Assembly (NCBI GenBank): GCA_964563335.1 | Contig: CAZLWL010000015.1 | Span: 1-38,552, forward strand | Reading direction: 5' to 3' | Origin: QNBT01 sp964563335 | GTDB taxonomy: Bacteria; Planctomycetota; Phycisphaerae; Sedimentisphaerales; Anaerohalosphaeraceae | DNA: 38,552 nucleotides | Shown here: positions 1-9,374 of the stretch, in pieces | How the letters are laid out: every line of letters begins with the position of its first letter | Numbering within the stretch: position 1 is the first letter of the stretch | Notes under the pieces: model-generated | Told to the model about the DNA's origin: nothing | The model's database searches: none | The model's input: the letters and a program-made list of their open reading frames with translations, nothing else | Program-made: the position numbers and the translations under genes

Positions 1-911
1 TCCTTAATAAACCGCGTGCCGTCTTTCCAGTAGCCCGCGGTGGGTTTCAGATGCGTGCACTGGCTTATGAAGTAGCGATTTATGGATTCCATCAGTACCT
101 GCCGGACGTATTTACTTGTCATTGAGGCTAAGGAGACAGGCAGAAACCGCTCATCGGCCCGCACTGCGAAGTGCAGACGCATTACCTTGCCGGAGCCGGC
201 TAACTCGTAGCTGCTGATGGAGTTATCCTCGCGCAGGATTTTCAGGTCCAGCTCACCGAACATTCGGCCGAGCAGCCTTCTGTAGCGGGTTCTGCCGCTT
301 TGTCTATCGACGATTATCTGCAGATTCTCGGAGTCGTAAGTTGCGTCGAATGCTTGCTTTATAAGGCTGCAGATAGCCGTGAAAAGGACGCTTGCCTTGT
401 TCTTCACAGCAGATACCATCATGTTGTAGTAGCCGACGTCGAGACAGGAACTTGTGATGCCTAACAGCTTCATGTCGCTCACTAAAAGCGTGTTTTTGAA
501 CACGGCAGAGGCGATTTCGAGGTCATCGTCATCACCGCCGAGCGCGCATTTGGCAAGGTTTTCGTACCAAGGGTACTGAGCCAATCGACTTACGCATTGC
601 GGGCAGAGTCTGTTAAGGAGTTGGGCCGGGTTTGCCGGCTTTTCGCCAGTTTCGGGAAGGGTTAAGAGGCTCGCCAGGACGGTTCTGCGAAGGTGGCCGA
701 TGCCTATGGATTTACTGTAAGCCTTTTTGCTGTCGGTAATTAGCAACCGTCCCGCCAAGTGCTTTCTCTTCTTTGCGACGGCGCGGGCTAACAGTTGCCA
801 GAGGTCGGATTTTAGTTGGGCCTGGGGGATGGAAAAGGCGGCTGATGAGACCACGAGGGGTCCTAAGATTGGGCCGTAGCCTGCTTCGTCTATTCCAATT
901 AGAACAGCCAT
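1..911 (-). CDS. RNase HII-like protein (variant family), 3' part outside window
   Basis: Leftward gene that runs off the window; 303 residues are visible. It starts at ATG 911 behind an AGGAGG ribosome site (about 919-924). Residues 8-14 read DEAGYGP, the counterpart of the RNase HII signature DEAGRGP, and residues 60-64 read DSKKA, matching the second catalytic region (DSKKLS in RNase HII). A later VDRQSGRTRYRRLL stretch could carry a further acidic active-site residue. RNase HII cleaves the RNA strand of RNA-DNA hybrids, including single ribonucleotides in DNA. Ordinary RNase HII is about 200 residues; this one is already over 300, so it is a divergent, insertion-bearing relative and its activity is inferred. 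It is host chromosome, outside the prophage, and the best taxonomic hint in the window. Confidence 0.75.
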   Translation of the reverse strand, partial: MAVLIGIDEAGYGPILGPLVVSSAAFSIPQAQLKSDLWQLLARAVAKKRKHLAGRLLITDSKKAYSKSIGIGHLRRTVLASLLTLPETGEKPANPAQLLNRLCPQCVSRLAQYPWYENLAKCALGGDDDDLEIASAVFKNTLLVSDMKLLGITSSCLDVGYYNMMVSAVKNKASVLFTAICSLIKQAFDATYDSENLQIIVDRQSGRTRYRRLLGRMFGELDLKILREDNSISSYELAGSGKVMRLHFAVRADERFLPVSLASMTSKYVRQVLMESINRYFISQCTHLKPTAGYWKDGTRFIK

Positions 912-1227
912 TTTGTCCTCCTGACGGCTAAAAACGCTGATTTTGCGACTATTATAGCAATGTTCGAAGGTAATACAATATGAAAATTGCACCCCCCCGA
1001 GAGATTTTTGGTTTTGGAGGGTTAGTCGTCCCGGCGCGCTCCCGATAAATCGGGATTTCGCGTTGCTCAAGATTTCGCTGCGCTCAATTTTGAGGGGGCG
1101 AGTCAGGTCCGTCGGACTTCTCGGAACCGGTTCTTGTGCCGGCCGGATATTGTGTTGTTATCTTTAGGATGGTGATTAGTATTGCGTTGATGTTGGACAC
1201 GAAACGGGGAGTATAAGTTCTGGTTTT
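912..1227. other. Host intergenic stretch left of the prophage
   Basis: No convincing gene. It holds the RNase HII ribosome site, a short palindrome TCCCGATAAATCGGGA near 1040-1055 and a second imperfect inverted pair (CTCAA ... TTGAG) near 1068-1096. I take it as host DNA between the chromosomal gene and the left phage terminus. The exact border is uncertain because no target-site duplication was found. Confidence 0.5.
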
Positions 1228-1422
1228 TGGGTTCAAAAATAGCGAAACTGGGAAATAAGTGGACACTTGGTAACGCGGGAATCGGGGTTAAATTTTCTTT
1301 AACGCCTTGCTGCCACTGGGTTTACGGCGAAAATCGAAAAATCGAAAAAATCCCTTTTTTTCGCCATTTCGGCGCCTGTAGTAAAGCGCTTAAAATGGCA
1401 CACAGAATCAGAAGATGGCACA
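1228..1422 (+). repeat. Left terminus with transposase-type binding repeats
   Basis: Candidate terminal sequence TGGGTTCAAAAATAGCG (1228-1244) leads into CGAAACTGGG. Farther in, ATGGCACA occurs at 1395-1402 and 1415-1422, 20 bp apart. The block CACAGAATCAGAAGATGGCACA (1401-1422) is repeated in inverted form at 38180-38202 with a few changes. Mu ends carry several MuA sites with a CGAAA core, so these repeats are probably transposase sites. Function is inferred from position and symmetry. Confidence 0.6.
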
Positions 1423-1436
1423 GCACCTGAGCGCAC

Positions 1437-1471
1437 AAAAACTCCGCTCAAGGCGTAAGCCTTGTTTGCGG
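1437..1471 (-). terminator. Intrinsic terminator of the leftward operon
   Basis: On the minus strand a stem CCGC-AAA-CAAGGC, loop TTAC, then GCCTTG-A-GCGG forms a 10-pair interrupted hairpin, followed by AG and TTTTT. It lies about 130 bases past the stop of the last leftward gene and just inside the left terminus, as expected for the end of the long leftward transcript. Confidence 0.75.
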
Positions 1472-1599
1472 AAATCAAAAAATACTCAATTTATAAAAAA
1501 TCTCAAAAATTCCCACCGAAGCAAGAACTTTCAAAAATCCATAATTCACACGTCTTTTACGAAACTTCAAAGACCCGGTAACGCATCCTTAAAGAATTA

Positions 1600-4500
1600 T
1601 TATGGGGGGATTGCAGCGGTGTCGATGGCGGTGCGAGCTGAGGCTGTGCCAATATTGTCGGTCTGGCCGACACCGGAGGCGGAGGCGTTGTCTTTTGCAC
1701 GGACGGTGAATTTCCAGCCGGTTTTTAGGCCCGCATCGATGGCAGCCTGCAGGGCGGCCATTGTGCCATCGCCGATCTTGAAATCATAAGTCCTGCTCTC
1801 TTGCCAATCAGATGTATAACTGGCAGCGCCGCCTGAACCGGTGAACTTATATTCAACACCATTACCTTCGAGGTCTTCACATAAGATAGAGGTCATCAAA
1901 ATATGCCACTCTGCAACATACACATACCATTCAAAATCAAAGGTACATGTTACATACCATCCCTCCTGCGCACTGTTAAACGTGATAACTCCCGTATCGT
2001 AATTTACTATGTATTCCTCGTCTCCGGGCACACCACTCTCAATTTCTGTAAGTTCATAGGGGGGGTAAGGATAAGTAATTTGCATGGCACCAAAAGAGCC
2101 ATACGGCTTGTCAGTAAGTGTAATTTGGTAGGGGTCGGCAGATACATGATGGCTTTCCACAACTACTGCAAGAAAGGGTTCGGTTGCGTAAGGGTCTTCA
2201 ATCCCATTCATAACAGCATCATCATAATTGACATCCGTCAGGACAGGTTCAGTAGCAAAGCTTGGTGGGTCTGGCACAGGTGGGTCATCGTCATCTTCAG
2301 GGTCCTGTTCGATTCTGGTAGCTCGTGTGATATCACGGTCCCAGATTTCGTCATCAAAACCATCCCAGTCAAATTCATAAACACAACTGTCAGTGAGGTT
2401 GAGTCCATAGGTCACGATTACACTTGCTTGCCAAATGGCACCGTTAATTGTACAGGGTACGGTTAGCCGATAAGGGATATCCTCTCCCAGAATAAACCAG
2501 TCTTCATAAGCTGATGAATTCAGTGCTGCCCAGTAATAGTACTTTATACCATCGGGCGGTATCGAAACTGTCCCACCACCCGGGATTCTGAACGTGACGG
2601 TATAGTGGCGGTCAATCGGAGGGTTATCCACCGAGTTTTGAAATCCCATTCTCACGTAGACTTTGTCTACAGCTTCATCAATGGCCACAATACGCATGGC
2701 TGCTAAGTATCTTACTTGTGCATTGAGGTTCCCCATACCACGTTGGTGGTACTTATATCCTCCATCATCATTGGGTGCTCTTTCTATATTCATTACCTTG
2801 CCGATACATGCATATTCCCCTTCCCAAGTGTCGGGGTCGCCCGCTTCTGGCATAGCTGCGATACCTGCGAGTGCAACTGCTTGTTCTGTCGAATACCATT
2901 CAGGAGCATCCCCACCATCCCGAGTGTCTCTCTCTAAAATGGACACCGGTGCATATTTCAATTTCAATACTGATACTATCTCGTAACAATCCTGCAGGAT
3001 GTCGTGGTAGGCTTCGAATTGAGGAACGCCGGCAGCAACCTGGACTGGGTCATGACGGGCTGCCAAACGGGTATCGCCATAAACAGTCTTGCCATCATCA
3101 CCGGTCGTCAGTTCGGTACCAACCTGGACATAAGTTTTGCCACCGGTGTATTTAGAATCTATAACACTCATCCCCGTAGATTCCCCCTCGAACCATATCG
3201 TTGAGCCGGGTATAAATTTTGACGTTTTATCGTAGTCCACTGTGAAGATATAACCGGTCTCTGTAACATCAACAACATAATTAAAATTACTGAAATCGGA
3301 ATCACCGGGTGTGTAATCGACGTCGGTTACATCGTGCCACACATGTTGCTCGGTTGAATGGTTATATGTCCAGTAACCATCTTTGATACCAATCCAGGGG
3401 GATGAAAATGTTGCATCATAAGTTAGGTCCAGGTCTGTATTGACGAATTTTCTTGATGGCCAGTCCTCGCCTGTCGGAGTACCGGCTTCATAAGCCCGCA
3501 TCCTTGTCGGATGAATCTTGCCAAGTGAATACTTCCAAGTCCGCCGCCATGTACCAGTCGGTAGAGGATACTGTCTATCTATTTCAAGTGGAGTGCATTC
3601 AGCCTCGGCCATTTCCCAACGTGCTGCTAAAACCCATCCCGGAGTATAGGGTGTTGCCGTGTCAAAATACCAGTCGTAGCTGCCGAGGTCTTTTAGGATT
3701 TTTTCAAAGGCAGACCCGTTGCAACCAAAATTATCATCCCTCAAGTAAGCATAACTGGGTTGATGCGGATTTTTGGCCGAATTATAGGTATGGGTTTGGC
3801 CGTAAGTTTTTGAGGGGTCGAGATAGTCAATTTCGTGTGCATGTTTGTTGAACCAGTTTGATTTGTAGTCTGCATCCACGGCAAGCATCCATTCAGATTT
3901 GCTCGCATAGAACTCAATCATGCTTTGCAGGGCACCACAGGTAAGCTTCTCATTTACCCTGTCAGGAAATGCCTCATCTGAATCGGGGTATTCGACGCCG
4001 GTTTGGTGCATTACGTACTGGTTTGTTTTAGGATGTTCCGCATCATAAAGTGCCCGGATTGGACCCATTGAGGGAATGTCCGTAAGCTGCAACCTTTCGA
4101 TGGCAACTTTGCCCTTGAAAAGCCAGCGTGTGCGTTTTGTGTCACGGTACAGAACAGGTTCATCTTGCTCTTTCGGGTCCACCTGAATCGGTAGCCAATC
4201 GCTGGCGGGGTTGTCGTAAATGTAAAGGTCATCGCTCTCTGAATCATAATACGTTCGGACAATTCGCCGATGAGAATTTTTGTCATAATGATGATAAATA
4301 TATGGGTTGACGGTTCTTCTCCAACACGTTCCGTAACCTTTGTAACCCAAAGATGTGTAGCCCGCTGAATCGACCGAGTAGATGCCGCCCGCAGGTGGGC
4401 GTTTTTTCGTTTTTGTTTCGTTGTGGCATGTATCAAGCCAGCTCCAAAAGCCGTAGCTACAATACCAGTCGCCGCCGAAATCACAGGCGATAGTGCCCCC

Positions 4501-5031
4501 CGACGCCGTAGTGCGCAATTTGGCCGGGCTGGTTGTCAGATATACTTTTGTATTCGAGCCATCCAGGCTCGCTCCCGATGCCCTGTAAAATCCATTATTG
4601 TCAGCGTTGCCGGAAATCAGGAGTGGGTCGTCAGTGCGAAAATGACCACCCGCTGCCGGCGAAATTTTATCGCCGGAAACGATGACGTAATTCTCATCAG
4701 GATTGACCTCGATTATCGAACCAGAGTATTCTTCTTCATACCAGACGACCGGTTCGGCATGCAAGCCGTTTCCCATCCGGCGAGTATTACCAGGACGCCA
4801 GTAATACTCATCCGAATGACCTGCACCGCGAGGGTCCTCCTCTTCAAAGGCGTGCATCACATTCTCCCATTTCCACTGCTCTTCAACCCCCATGTAGCCA
4901 TCAATTTTATCTTTGCAGGCATCCGGACGAAGGAGCAAGAAAAGCCAACGCCGAATATCTTCGTGGTGAAGATGTGAAATCTCATCACCTTTTGATAAAG
5001 GCCATTTTGCCTCTTGCCAGTGAAAGCTCAT
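1600..5031 (-). CDS. Large phage virion protein, probable tail appendage
   Basis: 1143 residues, last gene of the leftward arm. Its ATG overlaps the TGA of the preceding gene (ATGA). No enzymatic motif or signal peptide was recognised. It is rich in Trp, Tyr and Asp and looks mostly beta-structured. Residues about 113-166 have the pattern V-SGD-I ... ISGNADNNGFYR ... T-V-L, a small beta module seen repeatedly in phage structural proteins, and a weaker second copy occurs in the middle of the chain. A Pro/Asp-rich linker (DPEDDDDPPVPDPP) separates a C-terminal third that ends in Ala/Thr/Gly-rich sequence. Its place beside a LamG protein, a CBM-like protein and a fibre suggests surface recognition or a tail-tip structure. 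The specific role is unknown. Confidence 0.7.
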   Translation of the reverse strand: MSFHWQEAKWPLSKGDEISHLHHEDIRRWLFLLLRPDACKDKIDGYMGVEEQWKWENVMHAFEEEDPRGAGHSDEYYWRPGNTRRMGNGLHAEPVVWYEEEYSGSIIEVNPDENYVIVSGDKISPAAGGHFRTDDPLLISGNADNNGFYRASGASLDGSNTKVYLTTSPAKLRTTASGGTIACDFGGDWYCSYGFWSWLDTCHNETKTKKRPPAGGIYSVDSAGYTSLGYKGYGTCWRRTVNPYIYHHYDKNSHRRIVRTYYDSESDDLYIYDNPASDWLPIQVDPKEQDEPVLYRDTKRTRWLFKGKVAIERLQLTDIPSMGPIRALYDAEHPKTNQYVMHQTGVEYPDSDEAFPDRVNEKLTCGALQSMIEFYASKSEWMLAVDADYKSNWFNKHAHEIDYLDPSKTYGQTHTYNSAKNPHQPSYAYLRDDNFGCNGSAFEKILKDLGSYDWYFDTATPYTPGWVLAARWEMAEAECTPLEIDRQYPLPTGTWRRTWKYSLGKIHPTRMRAYEAGTPTGEDWPSRKFVNTDLDLTYDATFSSPWIGIKDGYWTYNHSTEQHVWHDVTDVDYTPGDSDFSNFNYVVDVTETGYIFTVDYDKTSKFIPGSTIWFEGESTGMSVIDSKYTGGKTYVQVGTELTTGDDGKTVYGDTRLAARHDPVQVAAGVPQFEAYHDILQDCYEIVSVLKLKYAPVSILERDTRDGGDAPEWYSTEQAVALAGIAAMPEAGDPDTWEGEYACIGKVMNIERAPNDDGGYKYHQRGMGNLNAQVRYLAAMRIVAIDEAVDKVYVRMGFQNSVDNPPIDRHYTVTFRIPGGGTVSIPPDGIKYYYWAALNSSAYEDWFILGEDIPYRLTVPCTINGAIWQASVIVTYGLNLTDSCVYEFDWDGFDDEIWDRDITRATRIEQDPEDDDDPPVPDPPSFATEPVLTDVNYDDAVMNGIEDPYATEPFLAVVVESHHVSADPYQITLTDKPYGSFGAMQITYPYPPYELTEIESGVPGDEEYIVNYDTGVITFNSAQEGWYVTCTFDFEWYVYVAEWHILMTSILCEDLEGNGVEYKFTGSGGAASYTSDWQESRTYDFKIGDGTMAALQAAIDAGLKTGWKFTVRAKDNASASGVGQTDNIGTASARTAIDTAAIPP

Positions 5032-5639
5032 CGCCAGACCGCCATTGCCCTGTCTTGTGTTTCATGCCATCGCAGAGATGATGCGCTTTCAGTGCCTGCG
5101 AAAAACAGATTCAGGGCGAAGAACCATTTATCGCCGCTCGATTCGGTGCGTTTGATAATCGGCTGGACCGCCTTTTCAATAAGCCACGGCAGCCAGTCTC
5201 TAAGGTCCCGCTTGGAGCTGCTGTAGGCCGCATATCCCATTGCCAGGTCGATTTCTATCTCATCGGAACCACCTAATGTCCACCATGCATTATCTTCACC
5301 TTCGGTCGGATGAGTTGAACCGGGGATCTGAATACAGGTATAGGATCGGTTGCATCCCTGGATGGTCGGTGAGCCGCTATCATAACTGACCATATCACCA
5401 AGAGAGTAAGCCTTGTTTACCCAGGCCTTGACCCTTGATATCGCCGGTCGAACGATATAACTGTTGATGCCCGTTGTCGGAGGATCATCATAGCTTGGTG
5501 ATCGCAGAACGGTCGCCCATACAATCTGTACGGGCGGATGGCGGACGGCACTGGTTTGCTGGATGATTTCCGGTGATGTGAGCTTTTCCCGTCTTGCGGC
5601 GGTTTCGATGCGCTCAGCCTTTTGACTTACGTTCCTCAA
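5028..5639 (-). CDS. Tail-appendage protein with CBM5/12-like module
   Basis: 203 residues if read from TTG 5639, which overlaps the upstream stop as TTGA and has AGGAG about 9 bases before it. A longer reading from 5765 would add 42 residues lying wholly inside the neighbour's coding sequence and rich in Arg/Cys, so I reject it. Mid-protein, the order KAWVNKAYSLGDMVSY ... YTCIQ ... STHPTEGEDNAWWTL matches the W-Y-GD-V-Y ... Y-C ... W-L pattern of carbohydrate-binding modules of families 5/12 (chitin/cellulose-type binders). The C-terminal half has no recognised domain. It is coupled to the genes on both sides by stop-start overlaps, consistent with co-assembly of adhesion proteins. Binding to host surface polysaccharide is inferred. 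Confidence 0.7.
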   Translation of the reverse strand: MRNVSQKAERIETAARREKLTSPEIIQQTSAVRHPPVQIVWATVLRSPSYDDPPTTGINSYIVRPAISRVKAWVNKAYSLGDMVSYDSGSPTIQGCNRSYTCIQIPGSTHPTEGEDNAWWTLGGSDEIEIDLAMGYAAYSSSKRDLRDWLPWLIEKAVQPIIKRTESSGDKWFFALNLFFAGTESASSLRWHETQDRAMAVWR

Positions 5640-6997
5640 TCCGGTATCTCCTGCCACGAGGCGATTAGGTCCGTGATTGCATCCGGGCCGGTAGAGTCGG
5701 CGATGGCACTTACATAATCGGTGTTGCGAGATTCGCCGCCGCTGTCGCGATAGCTTCTTACGCAAAAGCGGTAGGCCTGGCCATCGGTGAGCGATACTGA
5801 TGTCCAGTTGAAATTTCCGTTTATGCCCAGCTTGTAAGCTATTGTGGCAATGGGGCTTTCGAAGTCAAAGCTTGAACCCGAATCCATATAGATATTAAAG
5901 CCTGTCGGCTCAATCTCCTCGCCTGTCGGCGGATACCGCCAGCGGACCGTGAATTTGGCGCCAGCGACTTTTTCAATAACAACACTGGCCGGGGCGTTAG
6001 GTGTATTGCCTATCATATCGCCAGCCGAGTCGATAACAACGATGCATGGCGGCGAATCCGGCGATTCCAGGCCGCACGGCTGCACCTTGTGCCTGACGTA
6101 GTGCCAGGTTGTATTAGGCGGCAGGTTTTGGCCCGAAATCACGACCTGCGTATCATCTTCGGCCATGGTTGCGATTATATCATCGTACTTGATAATACCG
6201 TCCCGGCCCCGATAAACCCTGATGCCTGGCACCAGGCCTCCCAGGCCGCCGAAGGGTGGCATGAGGATCGAGCGAAGATTGCCCCGGCCCGGAACGATCC
6301 GCATTACCATCTCGTATGGCGGCATAAAAGGTATATCGCTAATCTCCCAACTAATGTGGTCAAGGCTGCTGATTATCCCATCAACGCCGGCCATCATATC
6401 ATAGATGGTCAAGCCGGAGCCGGTGTTCATGTTGGATGCCCAGGAAAGGCCATCTTCTGTGCCCACAAAGTCAACCGCCTGGTACCTTGCCTGCACTTCC
6501 GACTGGCTCAGTGCCTTGCCGGCATAGTAGCCGAGGTTGTAAATATCGCCGACAAAATGATCTTCGTATATAGCCGTATCTTCATTCCAATTTACGCCAA
6601 TATAATAATCGCCGGATATACTTTTAGTGGCTGGTGGAGAGGGTGAAAAATTGCCTGAAAGTACACCGTTAATATACCATCTTGCATAAAATAACCGCTT
6701 GAAAAAGAAAATATAATGATACCATGTGCCGGCGACAAAACTTCCGATTGCTGTTCTTTGGACACGACAAGGAAGTATTACTGTAGGTTTGCCAGTGTTG
6801 TCTAAAATTATTTTTATGCCAGCACTAAATCCCTCAAAGCAGTCATTGAACGCATCGAATACAACTCCACCACCTGAGCCACCTACAGGCACTCTTGCCC
6901 TGAATTCTATACTGAAATCATCATTGTCAAATCGCGGCGCATCCGCCGGGATTGTTATGTAACCCGCACCGTCAAAAGCTAAGTGAAATTTTGACAT
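5636..6997 (-). CDS. LamG-like lectin domain tail protein
   Basis: 453 residues. The first about 175 residues follow the concanavalin-like/LamG-3 pattern: LAFDGAGYITIP ... DFSIEFRARVP ... GTWYHYIFFFK ... ARWYINGVLSG ... YYIGVNW ... GDIYNLGYYAGKALSQSEVQARY. The last about 110 residues (FTVRWRYPP ... FNIYMDSG ... AYRFCVRSYRDSG) resemble a fibronectin type III domain. LamG domains bind sugars or proteins, and FnIII modules are common spacers in virion proteins. The ATG overlaps the previous stop (TAATG). The combination points to a virion-surface adhesin; the ligand is unknown. Confidence 0.8.
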   Translation of the reverse strand: MSKFHLAFDGAGYITIPADAPRFDNDDFSIEFRARVPVGGSGGGVVFDAFNDCFEGFSAGIKIILDNTGKPTVILPCRVQRTAIGSFVAGTWYHYIFFFKRLFYARWYINGVLSGNFSPSPPATKSISGDYYIGVNWNEDTAIYEDHFVGDIYNLGYYAGKALSQSEVQARYQAVDFVGTEDGLSWASNMNTGSGLTIYDMMAGVDGIISSLDHISWEISDIPFMPPYEMVMRIVPGRGNLRSILMPPFGGLGGLVPGIRVYRGRDGIIKYDDIIATMAEDDTQVVISGQNLPPNTTWHYVRHKVQPCGLESPDSPPCIVVIDSAGDMIGNTPNAPASVVIEKVAGAKFTVRWRYPPTGEEIEPTGFNIYMDSGSSFDFESPIATIAYKLGINGNFNWTSVSLTDGQAYRFCVRSYRDSGGESRNTDYVSAIADSTGPDAITDLIASWQEIPD

Positions 6998-7578
6998 TAC
7001 TCGACTTCACCAAGTATTAGCTGATTCGTCCCCGTCTCATCCACGTCCTGGCTGCTCAGATCGCCATCATCGGCATCGTTGCGAACCACCAGAGTCCCTT
7101 CACCGCCCGACGGCAAGGTAAGGGTCGCCTTGTTGCCGAATCGCCTGGTTAGCCAGTTAAGCCAGTCCTGGAACGTCCAAGTCGATGGATCACCGGTCGG
7201 CTCTGTCTTACGAACAGCATCTAAACCAGTTAAGCTTAATGCAACGGCCGCCGCTAAAACTTGAGAGCCGTCCCATTCGATATAATAATAACCGACCGGA
7301 TAACAGGCCGCCGTTTTCGGGCCTTGATATACCACTACAAGATAAGCATTCTTCGCTTGACCTGCTGTTAATATCGTCGGTGGAAAATCACATGTATAAA
7401 CACCGTGTCCTTTATTTGTCATAGGAATAGCGTAATTATCTATGTTCGGATCGCTCCATACTTCCCATGTATCGCCGCCGTTGATATTGGCTTTGAGCGT
7501 GCCGCTATCATCTTTATAAATAATGGCCCACAAATCAGTGTAACCCGGCAGCGTTATATGACGAATATCATTTGCCAT
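6997..7578 (-). CDS. Small phage tail-fibre-associated protein, unknown
   Basis: 193 residues. The N-terminal about 100 residues look like a beta domain (HITLPGYTDLWAIIYKDDSG ... YYYIEWDG). An Ala/Leu-rich helix follows, then TWTFQDWLNWLTRRF and a Gly/Asp-rich tail ending LILGEVE. No family is recognised with confidence. It begins directly after the fibre gene stop (7579) with no gap and overlaps the LamG gene by one base, so it probably belongs to the fibre complex, for example as a connector or assembly factor. That is position-based inference. Confidence 0.65.
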   Translation of the reverse strand: MANDIRHITLPGYTDLWAIIYKDDSGTLKANINGGDTWEVWSDPNIDNYAIPMTNKGHGVYTCDFPPTILTAGQAKNAYLVVVYQGPKTAACYPVGYYYIEWDGSQVLAAAVALSLTGLDAVRKTEPTGDPSTWTFQDWLNWLTRRFGNKATLTLPSGGEGTLVVRNDADDGDLSSQDVDETGTNQLILGEVE

Positions 7579-9324
7579 TTATCTGTTCTCCAATTTTTCA
7601 ACTTTTGAAGCTAATTCCTGTACTGCTTTAAGCAGCATAGGAACCATCATGTTGTATTTTACCGACCACATATTGTCTTCCCCGGCCTCATTTTTTTCTT
7701 CTATCGGCATTGAAACGTATTGAGGTAAGTATTTATAAACATCCTGAGCAATCAATCCTGTCATTCTGCCCTTGTTTTCTTTAGGTGGTTTCCAATCGAA
7801 ATCTTTAATCTTCATCCGGCCAATCAATTCGACTGCGTTTAATACGGAATCTACTATATTTTCTTTCAGTCTTTTATCACTTACGGATACATCAATAGTT
7901 TCGTCACCAATATACATAGTCACATGTGCGGATGCGTGAGAGGAATCATCAAAGTGCTTATCTGCATTATAAGTAATCTCCCCAACAACTATTCCGGAAA
8001 AAGCGCAAGGACGCATATACTCGCTTGCATCAAAACTCATCCCTGTTCTTATTGTACCTCCATCATTTCCTTGAATTCTAAGGTCTTTATCTGCGACCGT
8101 TGCGTTGATATAACTTGTAGCAGAACTATTAAAATTCACTTTGTCGCCATCCAAACTTACATTGTCAACGACAACTTCCTCTGCCTTCACTGCTCCGGCA
8201 ACATCCAGTTTCGTACTTGGAGCGTTTGTGCCAATTCCAACTTTGCCGTCAGATAGTGTGTAAATCCCGCCTCCAATTCCTTCGTAATCAGTATCGTTAC
8301 TATGAACAAGATTTGCACCCAGAACAACGTCGGCCTGAGTTTCAACTCTAAGGCCCGTTGTAACATCGTGCGAGGTACATCCTGTTATAGTACCGGAACT
8401 GCCTGTATTATTTACATTAATACCATAATCAACATAGTCGTTTGCACCATCATAGCTTATACAACCATTCATCGTAAAATTGGTAGTATTATCAATCAAG
8501 AAATTATCGAAACCACCTACTGTATCATCACTGTTTTCGTAAGCAATACAGCCGTTAAACGTGATATTGTTACAAGATGAAGCATGGAATCCATGCCACT
8601 TATTAGCACGCGAAATTACACCAAGAAGCGTAACTGCCTTTGTTGGGGATGAAAAAAGGAGACCGCTTTTCCCGTTGTAAGCATAAAACCCAGATACAAT
8701 ATAGCATTGATTCATTTTTGCATATAAGCCATATCCGCCGTTTGTTTCCGACAAACAACTCCGCATATAAACACCCCAAGCATTACCAGTGTTATTCAAC
8801 GAAGTGATTCGGAAACCATCATTGTTAAAGCCGTGTACCCATACATGGTCTATCATTATATCCATAGGAGTTCCGTCGGCATCGCCGTGTATCCACACAC
8901 CATGACTCGTGGCTGCATTGTTGGCGTTATTGCCGTAAAGATATATCTCTCTTATAGTAAGGAAATCTGCATCCGCTCCTCCGGCCGTCTTTTCAAACTC
9001 AAGCATAGTACAATCTGAACCATCAGCCAAATAGATAGTTGTTCCTTCTCCGGCAGATGCCCCGCTCCCTATTCCTGTACCTTCAAAAACTAATTGAGCC
9101 TTGAGGTCGATGGTAGAAGAAATAACGAATTTTCCTGTTGACAGGACTACCCTACCACCTTTTGCAGCAACGGCATCTATCGCTGCTTGAATCTGAACAT
9201 CATCATCAGTGCCATCACAAATATAATCGGCAATTGCTTTTATATCACTCGGAGCATCTGAGGCCGCGACCATTTTTGTTGCAATTCCCTTTGTATGTCG
9301 GATAGCAACGTGTCCACCCTTCAT
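7579..9324 (-). CDS. Tail fibre: beta-helix (pectate-lyase fold) plus peptidase S74 chaperone
   Basis: 581 residues. Residues about 25-110 match the start of pectate-lyase-type right-handed beta-helices (DGTDDDVQIQAAIDAVAAKGGRVVLS), followed by repeated N-G-C-Y-T coils typical of such helices. The last 100 residues are an intramolecular chaperone of the S74 family: SDKRLKENI at 482-490 supplies the expected catalytic Ser482 and Lys487, followed by GLIAQDV and a C-terminal coiled coil (LLKAVQELASKVEKLEN). In this family the chaperone trimerises the fibre and then cuts itself off before the Ser. Start ATG 9324 follows GAGAGG. Likely the receptor-binding or depolymerising fibre; no enzyme active site was verified in the helix. 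Confidence 0.88.
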   Translation of the reverse strand: MKGGHVAIRHTKGIATKMVAASDAPSDIKAIADYICDGTDDDVQIQAAIDAVAAKGGRVVLSTGKFVISSTIDLKAQLVFEGTGIGSGASAGEGTTIYLADGSDCTMLEFEKTAGGADADFLTIREIYLYGNNANNAATSHGVWIHGDADGTPMDIMIDHVWVHGFNNDGFRITSLNNTGNAWGVYMRSCLSETNGGYGLYAKMNQCYIVSGFYAYNGKSGLLFSSPTKAVTLLGVISRANKWHGFHASSCNNITFNGCIAYENSDDTVGGFDNFLIDNTTNFTMNGCISYDGANDYVDYGINVNNTGSSGTITGCTSHDVTTGLRVETQADVVLGANLVHSNDTDYEGIGGGIYTLSDGKVGIGTNAPSTKLDVAGAVKAEEVVVDNVSLDGDKVNFNSSATSYINATVADKDLRIQGNDGGTIRTGMSFDASEYMRPCAFSGIVVGEITYNADKHFDDSSHASAHVTMYIGDETIDVSVSDKRLKENIVDSVLNAVELIGRMKIKDFDWKPPKENKGRMTGLIAQDVYKYLPQYVSMPIEEKNEAGEDNMWSVKYNMMVPMLLKAVQELASKVEKLENR

Positions 9325-9374
9325 TGTTTATCCTCTCACAATTACCCAAAACACTATCTTGTCGCTGGCGTCGA

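Noticed and set aside
1415..1789. Plus-strand 124-residue frame at the left end
   Set aside because: Overlaps the terminator hairpin and the 3' end of the large virion gene in antisense; no domain or ribosome site.
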